Below, in pieces: positions 57,087 through 64,000 of a DNA stretch of 64,000 bases. The stretch is taken from positions 1-64,000 of the forward strand of contig NZ_JAPKNM010000117.1 of the NCBI RefSeq assembly GCF_026460985.1, written 5' to 3'. This stretch comes from Sphingomonas sp. GTDB taxonomy: Bacteria; Pseudomonadota; Alphaproteobacteria; Sphingomonadales; Sphingomonadaceae. How positions within the stretch are numbered: position 1 is the stretch's first letter; every line of letters starts with the position of its first letter. Below the pieces are notes generated by a model, which had not been told where the DNA came from, searched no databases, and saw only the letters and a program-made list of their open reading frames with translations. The position numbers and the translations under genes are program-made.

Positions 57087-57725
57087 GTGGAAAACAGCCT
57101 AACTCGGGATTGCGTATCCGTGCCCATCGAGAATGAATCCGTGACCAAGCTCCTGCGCGACGCCGAGACGCGCCTGCTCGAAAGCCGGCGCTCGGTGGAT
57201 GATGCCCTCGATCTCGTCCGGCGCGCGTCCGAACTGGCGCAGGAGGTGCCCGGGGCGGAAACGGGACCCGCGCTCCAGGCCGTGCTCGATTCGCACCGCG
57301 AGGAGCTGGTCGGCCTCGTCCTCTCCGCGCTCGAGCAGGGCGCGAAGCCGCGCGACGCGCGAAACGACTATCTCAACTCGCTCGTCTATCGCGAGGAGGA
57401 CAATCAGTATCGCGTCGGGCGCCGCCAGGTCGGGCTGACCGAGTCGGAGAAGCATGTGCTCGACCTGCTGTGGCAGGCGATGCCGCAGCCGGTCTCGCGC
57501 GGGCATATCCACCGGGCGCTCTATGCGGGGATCGAGCAGGCGACGATCGGCACGATCGACGTGTTCGTCTCCAATCTGCGCCAGAAGCTCAAGCTCGCCA
57601 GCGGCGGCCGCGACTATATCCAGTCGATCCGCGGCCAGGGCTGGGCGCTCAAGCCCGAACTGTGCCGGAGCCGGACGAAGGGCGGCGAGGATGCCGGCGC
57701 CGAGGCGAGCCGCCACCGCGCCTGA
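57087..57725 (+). CDS. OmpR/PhoB-type winged-helix protein without receiver domain
   Basis: A 212-residue protein. The N-terminal ~95 residues are helical (LLRDAETRLLESRRSVDDALDLVRRASELAQEVPGAETG) and lack the REC aspartate and lysine. Residues about 105-195 are an OmpR-type DNA-binding winged helix (VGLTESEKHVLDLLWQAMPQPVSRGHIHRALYAG; TIDVFVSNLRQKLKLASGGRDYIQSIRGQGWAL). It is an orphan transcription factor with no histidine kinase nearby. The start is uncertain: the GTG at 57087 lacks a ribosome site, and in-frame GTGs at 57120 and 57141 are alternatives. The long AT-rich gap before it is probably its control region. Confidence 0.78.
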   Translation: MENSLTRDCVSVPIENESVTKLLRDAETRLLESRRSVDDALDLVRRASELAQEVPGAETGPALQAVLDSHREELVGLVLSALEQGAKPRDARNDYLNSLVYREEDNQYRVGRRQVGLTESEKHVLDLLWQAMPQPVSRGHIHRALYAGIEQATIGTIDVFVSNLRQKLKLASGGRDYIQSIRGQGWALKPELCRSRTKGGEDAGAEASRHRA

Positions 57726-57731
57726 CGCGGA

Positions 57732-58028
57732 TCAGGCCTTCCCGCCGTTGACGAGGCGCAATTGGACCGGATGGCCGCCGCGATGCGCGCGGTCGAAGCC
57801 TGCGGCATAGTCGCGGATGCGGTCGCCCAGGGCGGTCGCGACCTGCGGATGGCGATGGAGCGGGCTGGCGGCGATGTCGCCGAGCGCGTGGAGGCGCCGT
57901 GCCGCCGCGTCCGCGTCGAGCAGGCCGAGATTGACGAGGTCGACATAGATCGACGAGGCGAGCAGCGCCTGCGCCTCGATCAGCGTTTCGACGATCTCGC
58001 CGAGGTCCTCGGGGCGGACGGTGCTCAT
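57732..58028 (-). CDS. Small unknown helical protein
   Basis: A 98-residue protein, helical in outline (EDLGEIVETLIEAQALLASSIYVDLVNLGLLDADAAARRLHALGDIAASP), with no signal peptide or membrane helix and no family I recognise. The start ATG begins MSTVRPEDLG; a longer in-frame reading runs upstream into non-conserved sequence. It ends six bases after the winged-helix gene's stop on the opposite strand, so the two are tightly convergent. It may be a minor regulator, but there is no evidence beyond its neighbour. Confidence 0.62.
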   Translation of the reverse strand: MSTVRPEDLGEIVETLIEAQALLASSIYVDLVNLGLLDADAAARRLHALGDIAASPLHRHPQVATALGDRIRDYAAGFDRAHRGGHPVQLRLVNGGKA

Positions 58029-58123
58029 GCGTCCAACTAAGAGCCGTTCCGGGACGCGCGCAATCGGGTTTGGCGCGGGAGGCGCCTCAATCCGGGACAG
58101 CGAGGCGTATTGGCACCTCATTT

Positions 58124-58144
58124 CCCCTCCCTGCAAGGGAGGGG
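58124..58144. repeat. Single family A hairpin
   Basis: cccctccctgcaagggagggg, the terminal hairpin of family A without its partner, in the gap between two minus-strand genes. It is a solitary half or a decayed copy. Confidence 0.75.
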
Positions 58145-58196
58145 CGCTCCATGGCCAAAATGTCGACCCGCCCAGTCCCTCAAATGGCGAGCGATC

Positions 58197-59165
58197 TCAG
58201 CGCAGCGGCTTTCCGCTGTCCTTCCACTTGTCGAGTATCTGCGAATCGTCGGACCAGGCCGCGGTGGGCGTGCCGCTCTCGGCATAAGCGGGCTGGATCG
58301 CCGTGGCGGGCGCGGCAGCGGCTACGGGTTGCGGCACGGGCGCCGGCGGGGACACCGTCGCGGCGACCGTGGTCGCGACGGCGGCATGCGGCGCGGGGAG
58401 CGGCTCGCCGCCCTGATAGACCTGGCGGAAGGCGGCCGCCATGCCCCACCAGCCCTTCCAGCGGTGGAAGAAATGCGCGCCGTAGACGCCGGTCATCACG
58501 AGGCCGCGGTTCCACGAAGGCGTGACGGCATAGGTGTGGTAATGCGTAGCCATGCCGACCGGCGCGAACACGCTGCCGGCCAGCGCCGCCTCGGCGACGC
58601 GCGCGGCGCGCTCCCAGGCGCTGCGCGACGGGATCCGCGCCATCGCGCCGTCGCAGGCGAAGCTGAACTGGCAGCCGCGCTTTTCCGAGCCCTGGAAGAC
58701 CACGCCGCAGACGGTGGCGGGGAAAGCGGGGTGGCGCACGCGGTTGAGCACCACCTGCGCGACCGCGCGCTGGCCGTCGCCGGGCTCGCTCGCCGCTTCG
58801 TAATAGATCGCGGTGGTCAGGCACTGGAGCGCGCGGGCGTGATCCACGGCGCTCCCGGCGACGCGGAAGGGTGCGGCGGGCTGGATCGACGAATCGATCA
58901 CCGCATTTTCGGGCACGGGCAGGTCGGGCAGCGCGGTCGTGCCGGTGGTGCCGTGTGCCGCGGCGGCCTCGTCGGAGACCGCGGTGTAATAGGCCGCGCC
59001 GGGGAAATGGTCGTCGGCCTCATATCCCGTGGCGGTGGCCTTGGCGGCGGGCGTCGCCGCTTCCGGTCCGAAGGCCTGGGCCGAGAATCCGGCGCCGATC
59101 AGCGAGACGATCGCCGCCGCCGCCATCCCGCGCGCCTGCACTCGAGTGAACCGCCGCCAGAACAA
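58197..59165 (-). CDS. SleB-type cell wall hydrolase
   Basis: A 322-residue protein of the cell-wall hydrolase (SleB/Hydrolase_2) family. The N-terminal hydrophobic segment (GMAAAAIVSLIGAGFSAQA) is a signal or anchor. The catalytic domain is about 105-230: LTTAIYYEAASEPGDGQRAVAQVVLNRVRHPAFPATVCGVVFQG (with the key Glu in YYEAASEP) and CQFSFACDG, then GATHYH-like MATHYHTYAVTPSWN. The C-terminal tail is Ala/Pro-rich. It should cut glycan or crosslinks in peptidoglycan. The family is conserved in alphaproteobacteria even without spores. It is on the same strand as, and downstream of, tgt. Confidence 0.9.
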   Translation of the reverse strand: MFWRRFTRVQARGMAAAAIVSLIGAGFSAQAFGPEAATPAAKATATGYEADDHFPGAAYYTAVSDEAAAAHGTTGTTALPDLPVPENAVIDSSIQPAAPFRVAGSAVDHARALQCLTTAIYYEAASEPGDGQRAVAQVVLNRVRHPAFPATVCGVVFQGSEKRGCQFSFACDGAMARIPSRSAWERAARVAEAALAGSVFAPVGMATHYHTYAVTPSWNRGLVMTGVYGAHFFHRWKGWWGMAAAFRQVYQGGEPLPAPHAAVATTVAATVSPPAPVPQPVAAAAPATAIQPAYAESGTPTAAWSDDSQILDKWKDSGKPLR

Positions 59166-59276
59166 ATCGCCTGCCCCATGCGAGCCCCAGGGGCTCGGAA
59201 GGCGCTCCCTATATCGGCTAATCGTAAACGCCGCCCCCCCGGATTCCCTGCCGTCCCGGGGCGGAACACAAGATGG

Positions 59277-60410
59277 TTAAGTTAGGGGCTCGCCGCGATA
59301 GGCGGCGCGGAAGGCGTTGGCGAAGCTCGTCAGGCGGCCTTCGTCGATCGCCGCGCGGAGGTCGGCCATCAATTGCTGGTAGAACCAGAGATTATGCTCG
59401 GTCATCAGCATCGCGCCCAGGATCTCGCCCGCGCGGACGAGATGGTGGACATAGGCGCGGCTCCAGCCCGCGCAGGTCGGGCAGGCGCAGCTCGGGTCGA
59501 GCGGGCCCTGGTCCTCGGCGAACTTCGCGTTGCGGATGTTGATCGGCCCGGCGCGGGTGAAGGCCTGGCCGGTGCGGCCCGAGCGGGTGGGGAGAACGCA
59601 ATCGAACATGTCGATCCCGCGCTCGACCGCGCCGACCACGTCGTCGGGTTTGCCCACCCCCATCAGGTAGCGCGGCTTGGCGGCGTCGAGTTGGCCCGGG
59701 GCGTAATCGAGCACCCCGAACATCGCCTCCTGCCCCTCGCCGACCGCGAGGCCGCCGATTGCATAGCCATGGAAGCCGATATGCTTGAGCGCGTCGGCCG
59801 ATGCCTTGCGCAGCCCCTCGTCGAGCGCGCCCTGCTGGATGCCGAAGATCGCATTGCCCTCGGCATGCGCGCCGCCGGCATCGAAGCCGTCGCGGCTGCG
59901 CTTCGCCCAGCGCATCGAGCGCTCCATCGCCGCGGCCTGGACCTCGCGGGTCGAAGTGGTGGGGACGAGCTCGTCGAACGCCATGACGATGTTCGAGCCC
60001 AGCAGCCGCTGGATCTCCATCGAGCGCTCGGGGCTGAGCATATGGCGCGAGCCGTCGAGATGCGACTTGAAGACGATGCCTTCCTCGCTGCGCTTGGTCA
60101 ATTCGGACAGGCTCATCACCTGGTAGCCGCCCGAATCGGTGAGGATCGGCCGGTCCCAGCCCATGAATTTGTGCAGCCCGCCCAGCCGCGCGACGCGCTC
60201 GGCGCTGGGGCGGAGCATCAGGTGATAGGTGTTGCCGAGCAGGATGTCGGCGCCCGATGCGCGCACGTCCTGCGGCTTGACCGCCTTTACGGTGGCGGCG
60301 GTGCCGACCGGCATGAAGGCAGGCGTGCGGATCTCGCCGCGCTGCATCGCGATCGTGCCGAGCCGCGCCTTGCCGTCGGTGGCGTGGATGGTGAACTGGA
60401 AACGGGGCAT
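59277..60410 (-). CDS. tgt: Queuine tRNA-ribosyltransferase (TGT)
   Basis: A 377-residue enzyme exchanging guanine-34 for preQ1 in GUN-anticodon tRNAs. Segments are [33 protein letters not shown], the nucleophile/substrate aspartates in [12 protein letters not shown] (about 86-97) and the [19 protein letters not shown] region. The zinc site is [17 protein letters not shown] (about 303-319: Cys-x-Cys-x2-Cys...His). The length is normal. queA, the next queuosine step, lies at the right edge of the window on the same strand. It is divergent from the cupin gene with a family B repeat between. Confidence 0.97.
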   Translation of the reverse strand: MPRFQFTIHATDGKARLGTIAMQRGEIRTPAFMPVGTAATVKAVKPQDVRASGADILLGNTYHLMLRPSAERVARLGGLHKFMGWDRPILTDSGGYQVMSLSELTKRSEEGIVFKSHLDGSRHMLSPERSMEIQRLLGSNIVMAFDELVPTTSTREVQAAAMERSMRWAKRSRDGFDAGGAHAEGNAIFGIQQGALDEGLRKASADALKHIGFHGYAIGGLAVGEGQEAMFGVLDYAPGQLDAAKPRYLMGVGKPDDVVGAVERGIDMFDCVLPTRSGRTGQAFTRAGPINIRNAKFAEDQGPLDPSCACPTCAGWSRAYVHHLVRAGEILGAMLMTEHNLWFYQQLMADLRAAIDEGRLTSFANAFRAAYRGEPLT

Positions 60411-60453
60411 GGACGTTGCCCTTTGCTGGTCGAAGGCGAATAGGCAACAAAAT

Positions 60454-60574
60454 CCTCCCCCGCCAGGGGGAGGTGGCGCGCGCAGCGCGTCGGAGGGGGC
60501 GGAAGCACATCGATAGTGAGTCGCTGTCCTCCCCCTCCGTCGCCTTCGGCGCCACCTCCCCCTGGCGGGGGAGG
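60454..60574. repeat. Family B paired inverted repeat (copy 5)
   Basis: cctcccccgccagggggagg and cctccccctggcgggggagg at the ends. The small hairpins are cgcgc-gca-gcgcg and cgcc-ttc-ggcg. It lies between divergent tgt and the cupin gene, ending 16 bases before the cupin ATG, so it lies in that gene's leader. Confidence 0.88.
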
Positions 60575-60590
60575 ATTTTGAGGAGCGATC

Positions 60591-60998
60591 ATGCCCGACA
60601 AGACGACCGACAAGCTGCGCGAGACGGCGGCGCGGCCGAAGCCAGAAGCAAAGGCGAAGCCCAAGTCGCGCTTCAAGGTGAAGGTCGCGAACCTGCTCGC
60701 CGGATTGCCCGCGGCGAAGCGCGCCGAGGCCTTCACCGAACTGCTCGCGCGTCCCGGCATCCGCATCGAGCGGATCGTGTCGCGCGGGCAGGCGACGCCC
60801 GCGGACGAACCGATGGTGCAGGCGCAGGACGAATGGGTGCTGCTCCTCGAAGGCGCGGCGGGGCTCAGGATCGAGGATTCACGCGAAGTCGAGCTGCGCG
60901 CGGGCGACCATGTCTGGATCGCGCGGGGGCAGAAGCATTGGGTGACCTGGACCGCGAGGGATCGCCCGACCGTGTGGCTTGCGGTGCATCTCGATTGA
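60591..60998 (+). CDS. Small cupin-domain protein
   Basis: A 135-residue protein. The first ~30 residues are basic and disordered-looking ([24 protein letters not shown]). The cupin barrel includes [57 protein letters not shown], with the two motif histidines/acids DHVWI and KHWV. It is probably a metal-binding small enzyme or sensor; the substrate is unknown. The ribosome site GAGGAG stands just after the family B repeat. It is convergent with the HAD gene over a family C repeat. Confidence 0.82.
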   Translation: MPDKTTDKLRETAARPKPEAKAKPKSRFKVKVANLLAGLPAAKRAEAFTELLARPGIRIERIVSRGQATPADEPMVQAQDEWVLLLEGAAGLRIEDSREVELRAGDHVWIARGQKHWVTWTARDRPTVWLAVHLD

Positions 60999-61026
60999 GG
61001 CGCGGCTGTGACACCACGACTATTAT

Positions 61027-61133
61027 CGTCATCCCCGCGAAAGCGGGGATCCATCTCCCAAGCGAGCAGCAAATTGCGCCGGTGCGTTCGTGGATGGAGT
61101 CGGAGATGGGTCCCCGCTTTCGCGGGGATGACG
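61027..61133. repeat. Family C paired inverted repeat (copy 4)
   Basis: cgtcatccccgcgaaagcgggga (61027-61049) and tccccgctttcgcggggatgacg (61111-61133), exact complements. It fills the gap between convergent cupin and HAD genes. Confidence 0.88.
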
Positions 61134-61171
61134 AAGGAGGGGCCAGGTTATTGGCTTAGGAGGGGCTAACG

Positions 61172-61846
61172 TTACCCCCGATGCGCCGCGACATAATCGA
61201 GTATGTCCTGCGGTTCGCGGAACAGGGTGTCGGGCGCGTGCGCGGTGAGCACCGCCTCGCTGGCATAGCCCCACAGCACCGCGCCGGCGCGCATGCCCAC
61301 CTCGCGGGCGGCGTCGATGTCGCGCGTCTCGTCGCCGATCGCCAGCGCCGCGGTGGCGGCGATCCCCATCTTCTTGAGGACGCGGCGGAACTTGGGCGCC
61401 TTGCCGAACAGCGACGATCCGCAGGCGTAGAAATCGATCCGCGCGGCGTGCTGCTCGCCCAGGATCTTGCGCGCATTGGCTTCGGAGTTCGAGGTCACCA
61501 GCGCGATCTTCACGCCGGTGTCCGCCAGCCGCTCGAGCAGATCGGGGGTGCCGGGGAAGAGCTCGATCTGGTGCGCGTTGCGACCGACCAGCTTGCGCAG
61601 GTGGCGTGCGATCAGCGGCATCTTCCAGCGCGAGATGCCAAGGAAGTTGATCACTTCGCGCGAGCTGCGGTGGCGCAGCATCTCGACTTCGTCGGGCTGG
61701 ACCGTGCGGAAGCGGAATTTCCGGGCGAGCTCGTCGACCACCGACAGGAACCAGTCGCCGCTGTCCGACAGCGTGCCGTCGAAATCGAAGATCACCAGCC
61801 GGATCGGCACGCCGCCCTCGCGCCCCGCGGGCAAAGCGTCAGCCAT
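61172..61846 (-). CDS. HAD-superfamily hydrolase (phosphoglycolate-phosphatase-like)
   Basis: A 224-residue HAD phosphatase. Motif I is DFDGTLSDSG (about 20-29), the helical cap follows, motif II is VTSNSE (about 119-124), motif III is the lysine in GKAPKFRRV, and motif IV is GDETRDIDAAREVGM (about 168-182). The active site is complete. The cap type and length resemble phosphoglycolate phosphatase and related 2-carbon-sugar phosphatases, but the substrate cannot be fixed. It overlaps the CDF gene by eight bases on the same strand. Confidence 0.88.
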   Translation of the reverse strand: MADALPAGREGGVPIRLVIFDFDGTLSDSGDWFLSVVDELARKFRFRTVQPDEVEMLRHRSSREVINFLGISRWKMPLIARHLRKLVGRNAHQIELFPGTPDLLERLADTGVKIALVTSNSEANARKILGEQHAARIDFYACGSSLFGKAPKFRRVLKKMGIAATAALAIGDETRDIDAAREVGMRAGAVLWGYASEAVLTAHAPDTLFREPQDILDYVAAHRG

Positions 61847-62753
61847 GTGCGCGTCCGTGCATCCGGCACTCGGCTCCTTCGCCCAGCTCGATCTGGACCG
61901 TGGTGTGATCGATGCGGAAATCGTGCGCCAAACGATGCTGCAGGTCCATCAGGAACGCATCGCCGGGATGGCCGCCGGGCATGACGAGATGCGCGGTGAG
62001 CGCGGCCTCGGTGGTGCTCATCGGCCAGATGTGGAGATCGTGGACGCGCGCCACGCCGGGCAGCTCGGCGAGCGCCCGCTCGACCGCATCGGCATCGATC
62101 CCCTCGGGCACCGCCTGGAGCACCATGGTGAGCGATTCGCGCGCCAGCCCCCAGGCGCTCCACAGGATCACCACGACGATGGCCAGGCTGATCGCCGGAT
62201 CGATCCATCCCGCGCCGGTCAGCAGGATCAGCCCGCCGCCGATCACCACGCCCGCGGAGACCGCGGCGTCGGCCGCCATGTGGAGATAGGCGCCGCGGAT
62301 GTTGATGTCGCCCTTGCGCCCGCGCGCGAACAGCAGGGCGGTCGAGAGGTTCACGACGATGCCGGCCGCCGCGACGATCATCACCGTGCCGCCATGGATC
62401 GCGGGCGGATCGGCGAAGCGCTGGATCGCCTCCCAGCCGATCGCGCCGACCGCGACGAGGAGCAGCACCGAATTGGTGAGCGCGGCGAGGATCGAGCTGC
62501 CGCGAAGGCCGTAGGTGAAGCGCTTCGACACTGGGCGCTTGGCGAGCTCGGCACCGCCCCAGGCGACGAGCAGCCCGAGCACGTCGGAGAGATTGTGCCC
62601 GGCATCGGCGAGCAGGGCGACCGAATCCGTCAGGAACCCCGCAGTCCCCTCGACCAGGACGAAGCCGAGGTTGAGGATCGTGCCGATGGCGAAGGCGCGG
62701 CCGAAATCGGCCGGGCCATGCGAATGGTGGTCGTGGTCGTGATGTCCCGCCAT
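61839..62753 (-). CDS. CDF-family heavy-metal efflux transporter
   Basis: A 304-residue cation diffusion facilitator. The N-terminal histidine-rich tail (MAGHHDHDHHSHG) binds metal. Six membrane helices contain the transport-site residues in LLADAGHNLSDVLGLL (HxxxD) and AYLHMAADAAVSAGVV. The C-terminal cytoplasmic domain (GVARVHDLHIWPMSTTEAALTAHLVM) matches the ZitB/CzcD branch exporting zinc, cobalt or cadmium by proton exchange. The start at 62753 begins the His-rich tail. It overlaps the HAD gene by eight bases. Confidence 0.94.
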   Translation of the reverse strand: MAGHHDHDHHSHGPADFGRAFAIGTILNLGFVLVEGTAGFLTDSVALLADAGHNLSDVLGLLVAWGGAELAKRPVSKRFTYGLRGSSILAALTNSVLLLVAVGAIGWEAIQRFADPPAIHGGTVMIVAAAGIVVNLSTALLFARGRKGDINIRGAYLHMAADAAVSAGVVIGGGLILLTGAGWIDPAISLAIVVVILWSAWGLARESLTMVLQAVPEGIDADAVERALAELPGVARVHDLHIWPMSTTEAALTAHLVMPGGHPGDAFLMDLQHRLAHDFRIDHTTVQIELGEGAECRMHGRAHG

Positions 62754-62803
62754 TTGATGCGGTTTAGCCGCGCATGCGCATGAGATGCTAGGGGCCCCGG
62801 ACC

Positions 62804-63316
62804 TCAATTGCGACGGGGCTTGGGGGCGGCCTCCATGGGCCGTCCGCGCCGGTCGCGGTCGAACATCTGCGGGCGCAGCGTCAGCAGCTCCTTGCGCGTG
62901 ATCGTGCCGTCCTTGTCGGCATCGAATCGCGCGAAGAGCAGGGCGAAACGCGCGTCGAGCTCGTCCCAGGTGATGCGGTTGTCGCCGTCGCGATCGGTCT
63001 CGAAGGGGCTGGGCAGCGTGTTGCGGTCGCCGAGCCAGCGTTCGGACCAGTCGGAAAAGGCGATATAGCCGAGCGCGCCGGTCTTGCGCGTGTCGATGCT
63101 GTCGAAGCTCTGCCGCAGCCCCGCCTCGAACTCGGCGCGGCTGACCCTGGCGTCGCCGTCGCGGTCGAACGCGGCGATCATCATCCCCACCGGCTCGACC
63201 ATCACCGTCGCGGCGGGCTGCTGCGGGCCGGGGAACACCGGCGCGACTTGGACCTGCTGGGCGAATGCGGGGCCGGCGACGCATGCGGCGAGCAGCAGCG
63301 GGAACAGGCGCATCAT
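62804..63316 (-). CDS. Secreted EF-hand calcium-binding protein
   Basis: A 170-residue protein with a signal peptide (MMRLFPLLLAACVAGPAFA). Four EF-hand loops are visible: DRDGDARVSRAEF (about 50-62), the degenerate DTRKTGALGYIAF, DRDGDNRITWDEL (about 108-120) and DADKDGTITRKEL (about 129-141). Three are complete with the final acidic residue; the second lacks it. It is probably periplasmic, sensing or buffering calcium. The start is the double ATG before the signal peptide, with AGGA at suitable distance. It sits between the CDF transporter gene and queA on the same strand. Confidence 0.88.
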   Translation of the reverse strand: MMRLFPLLLAACVAGPAFAQQVQVAPVFPGPQQPAATVMVEPVGMMIAAFDRDGDARVSRAEFEAGLRQSFDSIDTRKTGALGYIAFSDWSERWLGDRNTLPSPFETDRDGDNRITWDELDARFALLFARFDADKDGTITRKELLTLRPQMFDRDRRGRPMEAAPKPRRN

Positions 63317-63326
63317 CGTCCTTTCG

Positions 63327-64000
63327 TCACGGCAGCAACAGGCTGGCGTCGCCATAGCTATAGAAACGGTAGTTCGTGGCAATGGCATGGGCATAGGCCG
63401 CCTGCATCCGCTCCAGCCCCATCAATGCCGAGACCAGCATGAACAGGGTCGAGCGCGGCAGATGGAAATTGGTGACCAGCCCGTCGACGCCCTTGAAGCG
63501 ATAGCCGGGAGTGATGAAGATCGCGGTGTCGCCTTCGAAAGGACGGATGGTGCCGTCCGCGTCGGCCGCGCTCTCGATCAGGCGCAGGCTGGTGGTGCCG
63601 ACCGCGATCACGCGCCCGCCCGCGGCGCGGACCGCGTTGAGCCGGTCGGCGGTGGGCTGGTCGATCCGGCCCCATTCGGCGTGCATCCGGTGCTCGGCCG
63701 TGTCCTCGGCCTTGACCGGCAGGAAGGTCCCCGCGCCGACATGGAGCGTCAGCGTGGCATGGCCGATGCCGGCGGCGTCCAGCGCGGCGAGCAGCCCGGG
63801 CGTGAAATGAAGCGCGGCGGTAGGGGCGGCCACGGCGCCCGGCTCGCTCGCGAACATCGTCTGGTAATCCTGGGCGTCGCGCGCGTCGGTGGGGCGCTTC
63901 GAGGCGATATAGGGCGGCAGCGGCATCCGGCCGCAGCGTTCGAGGAGCAATTCCACCGGCTCGTCGCCGGCGAAATCGAGCGCGAAGCTGCCGTCCTCGG
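63327..64000 (-). CDS. queA: tRNA preQ1(34) S-adenosylmethionine ribosyltransferase-isomerase, 3' part
   Basis: The frame enters from beyond the right edge, so the N-terminus is missing and the coordinates are partial. Visible are [68 protein letters not shown] and [29 protein letters not shown], all QueA signatures, and the stop lies ten bases before the EF-hand gene start. QueA converts preQ1 on tRNA to epoxyqueuosine. It is probably the first gene of a minus-strand run. tgt lies about 3 kb downstream. Confidence 0.95.
   Translation of the reverse strand, partial: EDGSFALDFAGDEPVELLLERCGRMPLPPYIASKRPTDARDAQDYQTMFASEPGAVAAPTAALHFTPGLLAALDAAGIGHATLTLHVGAGTFLPVKAEDTAEHRMHAEWGRIDQPTADRLNAVRAAGGRVIAVGTTSLRLIESAADADGTIRPFEGDTAIFITPGYRFKGVDGLVTNFHLPRSTLFMLVSALMGLERMQAAYAHAIATNYRFYSYGDASLLLP

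Noticed and set aside
59181..59197. cgagcccc-a-ggggctcg hairpin as a terminator
   Set aside because: No T-tract on either strand, and it lies between two same-strand genes (tgt upstream, SleB downstream); kept only as an unexplained hairpin.
1..64000. CRISPR array among the many repeats
   Set aside because: Repeats are dispersed inverted pairs between genes, not regularly spaced direct repeats with unique spacers; no cas genes are present.

Overview
The window is about 64 kb of GC-rich DNA (roughly two thirds G+C by eye) with short intergenic gaps. It looks like a chromosomal segment of an alphaproteobacterium of the Sphingomonadaceae, probably Sphingomonas-like. The reasons are the family content (CarD, CGNR, RcnB-like, ubiquinol-cytochrome c chaperone with DUF177, TIGR02186 with TauE, SleB-type hydrolase, TonB receptor) and the dense palindromic intergenic repeats. 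There is no prophage, insertion sequence with a transposase, CRISPR array, rRNA or convincing tRNA. Most genes are ordinary housekeeping or envelope genes. The genus is inferred from content, not measured. || Layout: 0-8 kb holds a degenerate receiver protein, an FMN reductase, a PEBP protein, a stress-type SDR, two tiny membrane proteins behind a sigma54-like promoter, a diguanylate cyclase, a peroxiredoxin, phospholipase A, an inositol-phosphatase-family enzyme and a VOC protein. 8-23 kb holds an AsmA protein, rpmI-rplT, a LysE exporter, a methyltransferase, pheST, a second SDR, a lipocalin-like/CGNR divergent pair, an aldose epimerase, an unknown secreted protein and prfC. 23-29.5 kb is more accessory: an MFS transporter and TonB receptor divergent from a TetR regulator, then a two-gene CMP-sugar/glycosyltransferase-like unit. 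29.5-45 kb holds DUF177/UQCC divergent from BamE, an RcnB-like protein, the PBP1C/alpha-2-macroglobulin pair, a minimal NfrB/NfrA-like pair and the TauE/TIGR02186 pair. 45-64 kb holds a HerA-type ATPase, an M23 peptidase, the helicase-S4-fdxA-carD string, two GIN-domain proteins, PdeM, an M20 dipeptidase, a winged-helix regulator without receiver, a SleB hydrolase, tgt, a cupin, a HAD phosphatase, a CDF exporter, an EF-hand protein and the 3' part of queA. || The most unusual content is the repeats. At least five families of paired inverted palindromes sit between genes (called A to E here). All five complete family A copies lie between convergent genes, and several carry a central hairpin that looks like a bidirectional terminator. 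Family B copies vary the sequence of their small hairpins while keeping them paired. Two family members carry a nested element of 63-64 nt that folds as a three-arm cruciform, with the same architecture but almost completely different, compensated stem sequences. Two further palindromes lie inside reading frames without breaking them: one in the signal-peptide region of the TIGR02186 protein, flanked by a 7-bp direct repeat, and one in the helicase. I recognise none of these as a named family; mobility is inferred. || Regulatory candidates read by eye include a sigma54-type promoter for the small-protein pair, an EcfG-like promoter for the stress SDR, an operator between the TonB receptor and TetR genes, structured leaders before rpmI, carD and the RcnB-like gene, and an AT-rich palindrome-bearing gap upstream of the winged-helix gene.
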